From positions 575,942 to 639,941 of the forward strand of contig NC_018870.1 in NCBI RefSeq assembly GCF_000305935.1: a stretch of 64,000 nucleotides of DNA. Direction: 5' to 3'. The DNA comes from Thermacetogenium phaeum DSM 12270 (GTDB lineage Bacteria > Bacillota > DSM-12270 > Thermacetogeniales > Thermacetogeniaceae). Below the pieces are notes generated by a model. That model made no database searches, was not told the DNA's origin, and saw only the letters and a program-made list of their open reading frames with translations. The position numbers and the translations under genes were made by a program. This document shows positions 7,655-15,981 of the stretch, piece by piece. Each line of letters opens with the position of its first letter. Within the stretch, counting starts at the first letter, position 1.

Positions 7655-9122
7655 GAGGTGCAACGACATCGCCAATACCCCCCTTGCCTCCTGCCTCCTG
7701 ACGGGATACACGGCCGGGGTGCTGCAGGAGGCGGGGCATGAGGTGGAGATCGTGGAGGGCTACCTGGATCACCTATCTTACGAAGAGATCGGGAGGAGGA
7801 TCGGGGATGCCGTTCCCGGCCTGCTGGGGGTCCACATGGTCTACCAGTGGCAGAGGGACCGGCTGCTGTTCGACTTTCTGGAGGGCCTGAAGGCCTCCGG
7901 GGCCGTCCCCTACATCGCGGTGTACGGCTATTACCCCACCTTTGCCTTTGATGCCGTCTTAAGGGAGTGCACGGCGGTGGATGCGGTGGTGGTGGGAGAG
8001 CCGGAGCTCACCTTCGCGGAGCTGGCGGGGCGGCTTGCCCGGGGTGGGGAGATCGGGGGGATTCCCGGCCTTGCCGTGAGGGATGCGGACGGAGGAATCA
8101 GGTGCACCAGACGCGAGCCGGTAAAGGACCTGGACCGGCTCCCCTTCCCGGTGCGCACCCCGGCCATGATGCGGCTTCCCGAGGTGAACCTCCAGGGGAG
8201 CCGGGGGTGCTACGGGGGGTGCACCTTCTGCTACATCAACCCCTTCTACGGGCAGGGTTCGCACTGGCGGGGGCGCAGCCCGGAGAATATCGCCGCCGAG
8301 ATCGACAAGATCCTGGAAAAATGGGGAAAAAGGGATTTCTACTTCACCGATCCCAATTTCTTCGGCCCCGGGGAGCGCGGCCAGAAGAGGGCGCTGCGCC
8401 TGGCTTCTCTCCTTAAAGACCGGGGGGTCCGCTTCGGCATCGAGGCCCGGGTGAACGACATCCGTGACGAAACCATCGGGGCGCTTGTCGCCGCCGGCCT
8501 GCGGAGCATCCTGATCGGGCTGGAGAGCGGCCGGGACGAGTCCCTGCAGAGGATGAACAAGAGAACCACCGTCGCCCAGAACGAAGCTGCCCTGCGGATC
8601 CTCAGGAAGCACGGCATCGAGCCCAACGTCGGCTTTATCATGTTCGAGCCCGACTCCACCCTGGAGGATGTACGGGCCAATTTCGAGTTTCTCAAGAGAA
8701 ACCGGCTGCTGGAAAAGCTGGAGATCACCGCCAACGTGCTCTACCACCACCAGATCGTCTTGAAAGGCACCCCCGCCTACCGGGAGCTGGATAGAAGCGG
8801 GCGTCTGAGGATTTCGGACAATCCCTATGAAGGAACGGCGGTCTACGAAAACGACGGGGTCGCCTGCCTGGCGGAGGTGATGAGGGGCCTCACCAATTTC
8901 CTGTTCACCCGCCTGTCGGGGGTCTGGAGCGGCAGGGTGCAGCCGCCCCCGGAGGCCCCGGAGATCTTCAGGCGGGCTAACGCTCACCTGGTGGAGTGTT
9001 TTGAAACCATCCTTTCCACCCTTGAAGCGGGGGGATGCCTGCAGGAGGCGGAAAGGGATGCCTTTGTGAAGAGGCACGAGCTTCACCTGGCCGGGCTGCT
9101 GGCGGGGATACCGGAGGGTTGA
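7602..9122 (+). CDS. bzaE: B12-binding-domain radical SAM protein, BzaE-like
   Basis: A 506-residue protein built like its upstream neighbour: a cobalamin-binding domain over residues about 1-150, then a radical SAM core with GCYGGCTFCYINPFYG near residue 200, and a C-terminal helical part. By order it matches BzaE, the last methylating enzyme of the anaerobic dimethylbenzimidazole route, acting on a methoxybenzimidazole intermediate. I chose the ATG at 7602, inside the end of bzaD, because GGAAGGGGG lies just upstream; the frame is open to 7578. It ends the operon, and a promoter for flagellar genes follows within 60 bases. Assignment to the C-5 or C-6 position is not possible here. Confidence 0.75.
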   Translation: MPKMRVVLLEHPRAVVPERCNDIANTPLASCLLTGYTAGVLQEAGHEVEIVEGYLDHLSYEEIGRRIGDAVPGLLGVHMVYQWQRDRLLFDFLEGLKASGAVPYIAVYGYYPTFAFDAVLRECTAVDAVVVGEPELTFAELAGRLARGGEIGGIPGLAVRDADGGIRCTRREPVKDLDRLPFPVRTPAMMRLPEVNLQGSRGCYGGCTFCYINPFYGQGSHWRGRSPENIAAEIDKILEKWGKRDFYFTDPNFFGPGERGQKRALRLASLLKDRGVRFGIEARVNDIRDETIGALVAAGLRSILIGLESGRDESLQRMNKRTTVAQNEAALRILRKHGIEPNVGFIMFEPDSTLEDVRANFEFLKRNRLLEKLEITANVLYHHQIVLKGTPAYRELDRSGRLRISDNPYEGTAVYENDGVACLAEVMRGLTNFLFTRLSGVWSGRVQPPPEAPEIFRRANAHLVECFETILSTLEAGGCLQEAERDAFVKRHELHLAGLLAGIPEG

Positions 9123-9151
9123 GAAATACCGGGTGGGCATTTTTCCTTATC

Positions 9152-9180
9152 TTGTTCAACCGCCCGCCTCTTGTTATACT
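9152..9180 (+). promoter_or_regulatory. Sigma-A-type promoter of the yvyF-flgMNK genes
   Basis: TTGTTC at 9152-9157 and TATACT at 9175-9180 are spaced by 17 bases, between the bza operon end and the first flagellar gene. No sigma-D box was seen here. Confidence 0.55.
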
Positions 9181-9233
9181 GGAGGTGGATGGAGCGTTTT
9201 CTGCCGAATGATGGCGTGCCGGGGGGGATCGCT

Positions 9234-9662
9234 ATGGAATTGAGGAATTGTCCGGAATGCGGAAAATTGTTCGCCTTCCTTTCCCGTAATCTATGCCCGG
9301 AATGTGCTGCTCTCGAAGACGAATACGTAAAGAGGATTCAGGAGTATCTCGACGGGCCAGGGGGGGCGACAATAAAAGAGATCAGCGACGCTACCGAAGT
9401 CCCTGAGGAGAAAATAATTTCACTGCTCAGGGAGGGGAGGCTCATAGTCAGAGGGAAGGCGTGTCTGCTGGAGTGTGAGCGCTGCGGGAAACCGATCGAC
9501 AGCGGGCGTTACTGTGCGAGTTGCCGGGCGATTCTGGCGAATTCCTTAAAGGGGAGTTCTGCGGTGTCTCCGAAGCCGATGGCCGGGGAGGAAGAACGGC
9601 CCCAGGGTTGGAAGAAAGCCCGGATGCATACGGCCGGGCTAAGCCGCGCAAGTGACCGGTAA
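9234..9662 (+). CDS. yvyF: Flagellar operon protein YvyF (TIGR03826 family)
   Basis: A 142-residue protein with two zinc-ribbon-like cysteine pairs: NCPECGKLFAFLSRNLCPEC at the start and CERCGKPIDSGRYCASC later. Between them lies a helix-turn-helix-like segment, TIKEISDATEVPEEKI. This matches the TIGR03826 family found ahead of flgM in Firmicutes; its precise role in flagellar regulation is not settled. I start it at the ATG at 9234 behind a run of G residues, because homologues begin right before the first zinc pair. It is the first gene of the flagellar cluster and is followed by a 190-base gap before flgM. Confidence 0.8.
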   Translation: MELRNCPECGKLFAFLSRNLCPECAALEDEYVKRIQEYLDGPGGATIKEISDATEVPEEKIISLLREGRLIVRGKACLLECERCGKPIDSGRYCASCRAILANSLKGSSAVSPKPMAGEEERPQGWKKARMHTAGLSRASDR

Positions 9663-9853
9663 ACTGTCGTATTTCTCCTTTTTTGAGGTGTATGGGCAGA
9701 ACTTGGCTTCATATGAATCTCAAGTTTTTCTGTTTATTGACGAATAGAGTATTGTAAGTGGTTTTAACCGTCACGTTCCGGTATCCGGCGGCTGTTGCTG
9801 CCGCCGGCGGAGCAAATTACGGAGTTTCAGCCCTTGTAAGGAGGGGAAGGGCT

Positions 9854-10171
9854 TTGAACATTTCCGGCGAACAGATGGAGGTGGCGCTGCGCCTTTACGG
9901 AACGCAGAGCGCGGAGCGGCCGCAGGGCCTGAAAAGGCAGCAGCAAAAGGAAGAGGCGGTGGAGCCGCAAGGTGAACAGGGGCTTGACCGGGCCGAGCTG
10001 TCCCCGCAGGCGCTCGATTACCGGAAGATCAAGGAGGCGGTGCTGGCGGCTCCGGAAATCAGGGAGGACCGCGTCCGGGAGATCAGGGATGCTCTGGCCA
10101 AAGGTGATTACCGGGTGGCACCTGAGGATGTTGCCGCCAGGATGCTGGAGCGCCCGGCGGGCGATCTTTAA
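9854..10171 (+). CDS. flgM: Anti-sigma-28 factor FlgM
   Basis: FlgM binds the flagellar sigma factor (sigma-D/FliA) and holds it inactive until the hook is complete. The 105-residue product starts with the typical ISGEQMEVALRLYG and ends with the sigma-binding helices seen as DYRKIKEAVLAAPEIREDRVREIRD in two adjoining pieces; the middle is Q/E-rich and probably disordered. I use the TTG at 9854, which has AAGGAGGGG upstream with 7-base spacing, rather than the longer open frame from 9758, because family members begin at this point. flgN and flgK follow, as in Bacillus and clostridial flagellar loci. Confidence 0.85.
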   Translation: MNISGEQMEVALRLYGTQSAERPQGLKRQQQKEEAVEPQGEQGLDRAELSPQALDYRKIKEAVLAAPEIREDRVREIRDALAKGDYRVAPEDVAARMLERPAGDL

Positions 10172-10207
10172 GCCGTGACCGGCTCCGAGAGAAAGGGTAA
10201 GGAAGCG

Positions 10208-10711
10208 ATGTCCGGTTTGCAGGCTCCTCAGGGGAGCGGCAGGGCGAACTTGCGGGAAGATCCTGCCGCTTTCATCGAAGAGGGAGAACGGCTCTGCGCC
10301 CGCTTGAGAGAACTCGCCTTAAAGAAACGCAACCTCCTGCTGGCCGGTTTGATGGGCGAGCAAGGCGTTGGGGAGCTGGAGCGGATTCAAAAGGAGGAGG
10401 CTTCTCTGTTGCCCGGGTTAAGTGCTCTGGCGGAGCGAGTCCCTCTCTTTTCAGGCGGAACCTCCGCAGGGGGTTCTTCTGACGCCGCAGGGAAGGTCTC
10501 CGGCAGTGTCCGCCTGCGGGCGGCGCTGGAGGAGTTGCAGGACCTAAACCGGAAAAACGGGCTGCTTTTGCAGGGCCTGATGGCCTATGTGGGTTCCGCT
10601 CTGCCCCTTCTCCGGAGGTGCGCGGAGGGTGAAACCTACCGGCAGGTGGGTAATAGGGAAGAGGTTGAAAAGGTGCTCGCGAGGAGAAGCCGCTTCGACC
10701 GGCAGGCATAG
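10208..10711 (+). CDS. flgN: FlgN-family export chaperone for hook-associated proteins
   Basis: A 167-residue, largely helical protein with heptad-like leucines at both ends (FIEEGERLCARLRELALKK and ALEELQDLNRKNGLLLQG) and a G/S-rich centre, as in FlgN. FlgN escorts the hook-filament junction proteins FlgK and FlgL to the flagellar export apparatus. The ATG at 10208 has AAGGAAG upstream; a GTG at 10175, only 3 bases after the flgM stop, is an alternative. The position between flgM and flgK is the main support, since FlgN sequences are weakly conserved. Confidence 0.75.
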   Translation: MSGLQAPQGSGRANLREDPAAFIEEGERLCARLRELALKKRNLLLAGLMGEQGVGELERIQKEEASLLPGLSALAERVPLFSGGTSAGGSSDAAGKVSGSVRLRAALEELQDLNRKNGLLLQGLMAYVGSALPLLRRCAEGETYRQVGNREEVEKVLARRSRFDRQA

Positions 10712-10742
10712 CGGCGCAGGAAAAAGGTCTGGAGGGATGACG

Positions 10743-12230
10743 GTGAGCTCTATTTTTTTCGGCCTGGAGATCGGCCGGCGCGGTCTGCAAGCCCAGCAGC
10801 GCGCCCTTGATGTGACCGCCCATAATGTGGCCAACGCCAACACGCCGGGCTATACCCGCCAGGAGGCGGTGATGGCTGCTGCTGATCCAATCCCTGTGCC
10901 CTCGCTCAACATGCCGTCGGGAGCCGGGCAGTTGGGGACGGGTGTGGAGATAACCGCCATCCGGCGCTTGCGGGACGGCTTCATCGACCTTCAGATACGC
11001 AATGAAAGCATAAGTTTGGGTTATTGGGAGGCGCGCCAGGAGAATCTGAACAAGATTGAAGGGATCTTCAACGAACCCTCTGAAAGCGGCCTGCAGTCCG
11101 TCTTTGAGCTCTTCTGGCAGTCACTGGAGGAGTTGAGCAAAAACCCCGAGAGCCTGGCAGCCCGTTCTTTGGTGCTGGAGCGCGCCCAGACGCTGACGGA
11201 GACCTTCAACCACCTCGATTCCCGTTTGCAGGAACTCCAGCAGGACATCAACGCCACCGTCAAGATCAAGGTGGACGAAATCAATTCTTTAGGGCGGCAG
11301 ATCGCCGATTTGAACCAGCAGATTTTAAAGATCGAGGTCATGGGGGCGCGGGCCAACGACTTGCGCGACAGGCGCGACCTCCTGGTCGACCAGTTGGCGA
11401 AGATCGTTCCCGTGCAGGTCCAGGAGGACGGGCGCGGTGTATTCACGGTCACCCTCGGGGGCTGCCCGCTGGTGGAGGGCGCACAGCTCAACAGGCTGGC
11501 CGTTGAGAACGATCCCGGTGTCTACGACGTGGTTTGGGAAACGCCGAAGGGGCGGGAGGCCGCCGTCGACGGGGGCTACCTGGGTGGGCTGTTGGATATG
11601 CGCGATGATTATATTCCCGATCTTAGGGAGAAGTTGGATAATCTGGCCGCTGAGTTTGCAATAAAATTTAATGAGATCCACCGTCAGGGTGCGGGAGTGA
11701 ACGGTGACACAGGAATGAACTTTTTTATTAATAAGGATGATAATACAGGCGACGGTATTACTGCCGGGAATATCGGTATAAATGAGGATATTGTTGAAGA
11801 CCCGTTGAAGCTTGCAGCAGCTGTTTTTGTTGAAATCACAGATGATCCAAAACTCTACGAGAACAAGATAGAAATCAGTAATATATGGTATACTTGGGAT
11901 ACCGGCGACGGCAGCAATGCCCTCGACCTGGCCGGGTTGAAGCACCAAACCATTGATGGGCTGGGGACCACCTTCGACGACTATTACCGCTCGATGATCG
12001 GCGTGCTGGGCGTGGACGCCCAGCAGGCGGTGCGGATGAAGGAGAATCAGGAGCTGCTGGTCTCCCAGCTGGAGAACAGCCGCCAGGCGGTCTCCGGAGT
12101 CTCCCTCGATGAGGAGATGATCAATATGATCAAATTCCAGCACGCCTACAGCGCCGCCTCCCGCCTGATCACCGCACTGGACGAGATGCTGGAGATCATC
12201 ATCAACCGCATGGGAGTTGTCGGTCGCTGA
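10743..12230 (+). CDS. flgK: Flagellar hook-associated protein 1
   Basis: FlgK forms the first junction ring between hook and filament. The 495-residue product has the conserved N-terminal axial helix GLEIGRRGLQAQQRALDVTA followed by HNVANANTPGYTRQ, and the C-terminal INMIKFQHAYSAASRLITAL that completes the coiled-coil core. I prefer the GTG at 10743, with GGAGGG 6 bases upstream; an ATG at 10737 is in frame but abuts that site. A central stretch, about 11690-11900, is clearly more AT-rich and uses different codons from the rest. It corresponds to the exposed variable domain and may have been replaced by recombination. Confidence 0.93.
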   Translation: MSSIFFGLEIGRRGLQAQQRALDVTAHNVANANTPGYTRQEAVMAAADPIPVPSLNMPSGAGQLGTGVEITAIRRLRDGFIDLQIRNESISLGYWEARQENLNKIEGIFNEPSESGLQSVFELFWQSLEELSKNPESLAARSLVLERAQTLTETFNHLDSRLQELQQDINATVKIKVDEINSLGRQIADLNQQILKIEVMGARANDLRDRRDLLVDQLAKIVPVQVQEDGRGVFTVTLGGCPLVEGAQLNRLAVENDPGVYDVVWETPKGREAAVDGGYLGGLLDMRDDYIPDLREKLDNLAAEFAIKFNEIHRQGAGVNGDTGMNFFINKDDNTGDGITAGNIGINEDIVEDPLKLAAAVFVEITDDPKLYENKIEISNIWYTWDTGDGSNALDLAGLKHQTIDGLGTTFDDYYRSMIGVLGVDAQQAVRMKENQELLVSQLENSRQAVSGVSLDEEMINMIKFQHAYSAASRLITALDEMLEIIINRMGVVGR

Positions 12231-12354
12231 TAACTCGAGTTAAAGGAGGCTTTTACCCTCTCCGGCCTCAATGCCGCCTCCAGGAGGCCGGGCAGATGGC
12301 CGGCCTCCTCAGAACCTGCGGACGTTCCGGCAGCATGAATTGTCCGGCAGGGCG

Positions 12355-12933
12355 TTAATCATCCTTTTCCAGCTCCTCGATCTGGTTGACATAAGTTAGG
12401 CGGTCGGCGGCGTCGGGCAGCAGCGGGAGATTGTACCGGGCTACTGCCAGTGCCGCTTTTTTGCTTCCTTCCGCCAGGCAGCGGGCGGTTTCGGCATCGG
12501 CGCGCACCGGGGGATAGGACTCGGGAAAAGCCCGGTGGATCGCTGCCGCTATCTCGGCGGCGCAGCGGGCGATCTTCAGGGGCACCTCGATCATCCGGAA
12601 GGGCCCCAGGGGGTTTCCCTCCACGAAATCCCTGATGGCAAACCCGTCCTCCTGCGCCAGGGCGAAGGAGCGCTTTGTCAGTGCCAGCGCTTTTTTCAGC
12701 ATCCCCTTCCAGAAGTCTACCCTCTTTTCAGCCCCCTCCCCGTTGCCGGGGAGATCCGCTCTGCTTTCTTCGGCCTTGCGCAGGTTCACCCGGCAGAACA
12801 TGGCGAAGAGGGCCGCGGCATGGGCGGCGGTCATGGCGGCGGAGGAACCGGCGCTCGGATAGAGGGAGTCCTCCGCCAGTCTGGTGAAGTAGTCCGACAG
12901 AGGCAAGTTTTTGATTAAAGGCACCTCATCCAC
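12355..12933 (-). CDS. Cyclodeaminase/cyclohydrolase (FchA-like)
   Basis: The 192-residue product matches the formiminotransferase-cyclodeaminase C-terminal family: YPSAGSSAAMTAAHAAALFAMFCRV near residue 25 (in two parts), a helical centre, and late AARYNLPLLPD-like sequence. In anaerobes, stand-alone members act as methenyl-THF cyclohydrolase (FchA) or formimino-THF cyclodeaminase in one-carbon metabolism. That fits an organism with CO dehydrogenase and methyl-THF enzymes. It reads against the flagellar genes on both sides, so it interrupts flgK-flgL and must have its own promoter. The GTG start has GAAGGGA upstream. Cyclohydrolase against cyclodeaminase cannot be decided from sequence. Confidence 0.8.
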   Translation of the reverse strand: MDEVPLIKNLPLSDYFTRLAEDSLYPSAGSSAAMTAAHAAALFAMFCRVNLRKAEESRADLPGNGEGAEKRVDFWKGMLKKALALTKRSFALAQEDGFAIRDFVEGNPLGPFRMIEVPLKIARCAAEIAAAIHRAFPESYPPVRADAETARCLAEGSKKAALAVARYNLPLLPDAADRLTYVNQIEELEKDD

Positions 12934-13227
12934 TGGAATCCCTTCTTTTTAAAGAGCTGTTATCAGGCTTCAATTTCAGCCCTTAACCTTTTGGCCTTTT
13001 TTACATTCGTGAACGATGAGGCGAATTCCTCCCCAAGATTTTGATCTCTAAGGACGGCCGGCGCCGGATGTTGCTGCTACTGGAGGCAGTTTTGGCCATT
13101 TTAGAAGCGCAGACGCCGTTTACAGGGTGAAATCCGGGGAATATTACGGAAAACGGCCTTTAATATTTTGATCCTGGTGACGATAAAAATAGTAAGATAA
13201 AAAATTCGTCGAAGTGAGGGGGAGCTC

Positions 13228-14130
13228 TTGCGGGTCACTAATCAGATGATAAGCAACAACCTGCTCAGGTGCATCCACACCAACCTCAGTGAACTGGAGC
13301 GCGCCCAGGACCGCCTGGCCTCCGGAAGGGAGATCCGGCGCCCCTCGGATGACCCGGTGCGGGCCGTCATCGCCATGGGCCTGCGCGCCGGGCTGGGCGA
13401 AACCGTTCAGTATCAGAGCAACATTCAGGATGCCCTGAGCTGGCTGGAGGTGACGGAGGGGGCGCTGGCCGGCGCCATTGAGGTTCTCCAGCGGGCACGG
13501 GATCTGGCCGTTCAGGGGGCGACCGACACCCTGCCGCAGGAGTCGCGAGATGCCCTGAAAAAAGAGGTTGAACAATTAAAAGAGCAGCTCGGCACGATCG
13601 CCAACTCCGTTTACGGGGACCGGTATATTTTCGGCGGGACGAAGACGCATAAAACTCCTTATGATGGTAGTACCTGGCAGGGCAATGGTGGTGAAATCAA
13701 GTTTGCGATCGCTCCCAAAGTGGAGATGCAGGTAAATATCCCGGGAATGGAGCTTTTCTGGGAGAAGCAAACTTCAGAAGGCCAAACGGTAAAGGGAGCA
13801 ATTCAGGTGCTCGATGAGCTGGCCGGTTTGCTGGGCGATTCCGGCAAAACGGGTTCCGATATATCCTCTATGATCGGGGAGATCGATCGGGTCCTCGACA
13901 GCTTCATCTCCACCAGAGGGGAAATCGGAGCCAGGGTCAACCGGCTGGAGATGTCCCTGGCACGCCTGGAGCAGACCGGGTTCGAGCAGACGGATCTCCT
14001 CTCCCGGGCGGAGGATGCGGACATCGCCCGCGCCATCATCGACCTCAAGAACCGGGAGAATGCTTACCGGGTCACTCTGGCGGCAGGCGCCAGGATCATT
14101 ATGCCGACGCTGATCGATTTCCTGAGATGA
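13228..14130 (+). CDS. flgL: Flagellar hook-associated protein 3
   Basis: FlgL is the second junction protein between hook and filament. The 300-residue product has flagellin-like ends: TNQMISNNLLRCIHTNLSEL with LASGREIRRPSDDPVRA at the N-terminus, and a C-terminal region rich in E/D/R helices (DLLSRAEDADIARAI) that packs against it. The middle (about residues 135-190) is more AT-rich and variable. The start is TTG at 13228 behind GAGGGGG. It is separated from flgK by the reversed cyclohydrolase gene and about 1 kb, so it needs a promoter in 12934-13227, which I could not define convincingly. Confidence 0.92.
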   Translation: MRVTNQMISNNLLRCIHTNLSELERAQDRLASGREIRRPSDDPVRAVIAMGLRAGLGETVQYQSNIQDALSWLEVTEGALAGAIEVLQRARDLAVQGATDTLPQESRDALKKEVEQLKEQLGTIANSVYGDRYIFGGTKTHKTPYDGSTWQGNGGEIKFAIAPKVEMQVNIPGMELFWEKQTSEGQTVKGAIQVLDELAGLLGDSGKTGSDISSMIGEIDRVLDSFISTRGEIGARVNRLEMSLARLEQTGFEQTDLLSRAEDADIARAIIDLKNRENAYRVTLAAGARIIMPTLIDFLR

Positions 14131-14242
14131 AGGATGAAGTGAGCCGGAAAGCAGCCGGCGGTGGCCGAAGGAGGGCAGCCGCAAGCCTTAAGGGGCTCTG
14201 GAAGGCCGGAAGATCTTCGTCGGAAAAGTGAGGAGAAGAAAG

Positions 14243-14704
14243 ATGCAGGTAAAAACGGCGCGCTTCGGCGTCCTGGATGTCGACCGGGAACGCCTGCTGA
14301 CTTTCCCGCAGGGTATGGTCGGCTTCCCCCATTTGCAGAGGTACTTTTTCGTTCCGGTGCCGGAAAATAACCTTTTTGTCTGGTTGCAGGCCTTAGATGA
14401 CTCCGAAATTGCCTTTTTGATGGTCGATCCCTTTATCTTCTTCCCTGATTATGATGTGCATTTGAGTGAGGCCGACTGTGAATTCCTGCAGCTCGGCCAC
14501 CCCGATGAGGCGACTCTGTTGACGGTAGTTACCATTCCTCCCGACGGGGTGCGGGGGATGACGGCGAATCTTCTTGCCCCTGTGGTGATCAACGTCAGGA
14601 AGGCCCTGGGACGGCAGGTTATCTTGGATGGGAGCGGTTACCGCACCAAACATCCGCTCTTCCGCGGTGTGCCGGAGCCGGCCAGGCGTTGCGCCTGTAG
14701 ATAG
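14243..14704 (+). CDS. fliW: Flagellar assembly factor FliW
   Basis: FliW binds either flagellin or the RNA-binding regulator CsrA; when flagellin is exported, free FliW sequesters CsrA and relieves repression of flagellin translation. The 153-residue product has the family hallmarks LLTFPQGMVGFPHLQRYF and WLQALDDSEIAFLMVDPF near the N-terminus and LLAPVVINVRKALGRQVIL later. The ATG at 14243 has AGGAGAAG upstream. csrA starts 10 bases after its stop, as in Bacillus and Clostridia, so the partner-switch pair is intact. Confidence 0.92.
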   Translation: MQVKTARFGVLDVDRERLLTFPQGMVGFPHLQRYFFVPVPENNLFVWLQALDDSEIAFLMVDPFIFFPDYDVHLSEADCEFLQLGHPDEATLLTVVTIPPDGVRGMTANLLAPVVINVRKALGRQVILDGSGYRTKHPLFRGVPEPARRCACR

Positions 14705-14714
14705 GTGGGCTTTC

Positions 14715-14999
14715 ATGCTGGTTCTTGCCCGCAAAAGAGGCCAGAGCATTATGATCGGGGAAACCGTCAAGGTAACCGTCCTGGACGTGCAGGGGGATCA
14801 GGTACGGCTCGGAGTCGAGGCGCCGCAGGAGCTTCCGGTGCACCGCCTGGAAATCTACGAACAGATCCGGGCTGAAAACATCATTGCTGCCGGAAGCGAT
14901 GGCGGTGCTCTGAAGGGCCTGCAGGAGTTGCTCGAGGGGGAGTTTTTTCAGGTGCCGCAGGACGGCAGACAGGAAAAAGGGGATGACAGCAGGCGCTAG
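14715..14999 (+). CDS. csrA: Carbon storage regulator, mRNA-binding protein
   Basis: CsrA dimers bind GGA-containing hairpins over ribosome sites and block translation, classically of flagellin in Firmicutes. The N-terminal 60 residues match closely: MLVLARKRGQSIMIGE, then VKVTVLDVQGDQVRLGVEAP and VHRLEIYEQI. The C-terminal 30 residues are an extension beyond the usual length of about 60-75, acidic and probably flexible. The start is ATG at 14715. An intrinsic terminator follows within 20 bases, ending the flgL-fliW-csrA unit. Confidence 0.93.
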   Translation: MLVLARKRGQSIMIGETVKVTVLDVQGDQVRLGVEAPQELPVHRLEIYEQIRAENIIAAGSDGGALKGLQELLEGEFFQVPQDGRQEKGDDSRR

Positions 15000-15007
15000 A
15001 TTTGGCG

Positions 15008-15045
15008 ATCAACCCCGGCTCGAATAAGTGAGGCGGGGTTTTGCT
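15008..15045 (+). terminator. Intrinsic terminator after csrA
   Basis: AACCCCG-GCTC pairs with GAG-CGGGGTT over the loop GAATAAGT, followed by TTGCTTT. It separates the flagellar genes from the CO dehydrogenase genes. Confidence 0.75.
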
Positions 15046-15253
15046 TTGCGGTGAGGAGACCTTAAGGCCGCGGCCATTGCCTTCCTTGCCTTAAAGCATC
15101 GTTTCGGTGTCATAAGGCCGCCGGGGCACGTCTGCGGCTTCGCAAGGCGGGCGGCCTCCAAGAAAAATGCCGCTTGAGAGCAGGGATCTCCCCCAGAGCG
15201 GAGAAATAGATCGTTGGGTCAACTTTCCGATTAGCTCCCGAGGAGGTGAGACT

Positions 15254-15742
15254 TTGAAAGAGGTACAGATCGATGTGGGTAAGTGTTTAGGCTGCAAGTC
15301 CTGTGAGATGGCGTGCGCGGTTTCCCACTCACTGTCGCAGGAGCTCTTCGGCGCAATCTTTGAGGATACCCCCCCACGCAAGCGCATTTACGTCCAGGGA
15401 GTAGGGGCGGCTGCGGTTCCCGTCAACTGCCGGCACTGCGAAGAGGCCGGCTGTGTCGGCGTTTGCCCTACCGGAGCCATGTACCGGGATGAGAGGACGG
15501 GTGCTGTGCTGCATAACCGTGACCGCTGCATCGGGTGCGGCTTCTGTGAGCTGGCCTGTCCTTTCGGAGCCATTACCCGTTTACCGGGAAGCAAGGTTGT
15601 GGCTAAGTGTGACCGCTGCCCGGACAGGGAGGTGCCGGCATGTGTTGATGCCTGTCCTACCGGTGCCCTTCTCTTTATCACTCCTGAAGAGGCACAGCGC
15701 AGAAAGCGCCTGCAATTAGCCCGGCAGATGTGTTTGCCGTAG
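15254..15742 (+). CDS. cooF: CooF-like polyferredoxin, electron partner of CO dehydrogenase
   Basis: The 162-residue protein has four cysteine clusters: CLGCKSCEMAC, CRHCEEAGCVGVCP, CIGCGFCELACP and CDRCPDREVPACVDACP. These are enough for four [4Fe-4S] centres, as in CooF/HycB-type electron-transfer subunits. It should carry electrons from CO oxidation to a hydrogenase, NAD(P) reductase or other acceptor in the cytoplasm. The TTG at 15254 has AGGAGGTG a few bases upstream, so I use it rather than the longer frame from 15167. cooS lies 240 bases downstream, which supports the CooF name, but a reversed small frame sits between them, so co-transcription is not certain. Confidence 0.82.
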   Translation: MKEVQIDVGKCLGCKSCEMACAVSHSLSQELFGAIFEDTPPRKRIYVQGVGAAAVPVNCRHCEEAGCVGVCPTGAMYRDERTGAVLHNRDRCIGCGFCELACPFGAITRLPGSKVVAKCDRCPDREVPACVDACPTGALLFITPEEAQRRKRLQLARQMCLP

Positions 15743-15767
15743 GTAGTCTGTTTGGTGTTGTCGGGTT

Positions 15768-15860
15768 TTAGCTTTTCGTCTTGGACTTTCGCAGTATTTC
15801 CCGCAGACTGACCTTTTGCCCCTCGATCCGCTCACACTCCTTGTTGAATTCCGGAAGCAT
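15768..15860 (-). CDS. Possible 30-residue protein between cooF and cooS
   Basis: On the reverse strand an ATG (15860-15858) is preceded by GAAGGAG at good spacing and opens a 30-codon frame, including EFNKECERIEGQKVSLREI, that ends with TAA at 15768. The composition is charged and helical rather than random GC-rich shadow. I recognise no family. It may be a small protein, or the end of a lost gene, in the cooF-cooS gap. Confidence rests on the ribosome site alone. Confidence 0.35.
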   Translation of the reverse strand: MLPEFNKECERIEGQKVSLREILRKSKTKS

Positions 15861-15981
15861 GATTTTTCTCCTTCAAGTGCATGGTTGGAGCGTCGTTTCC
15901 GCCGGACCAAAAAAGGGTGTAGGCCGGCATATCTACCAGCGCAGGAAATCAATTAATCATGGGATGAAGGGAGGATGTTTT

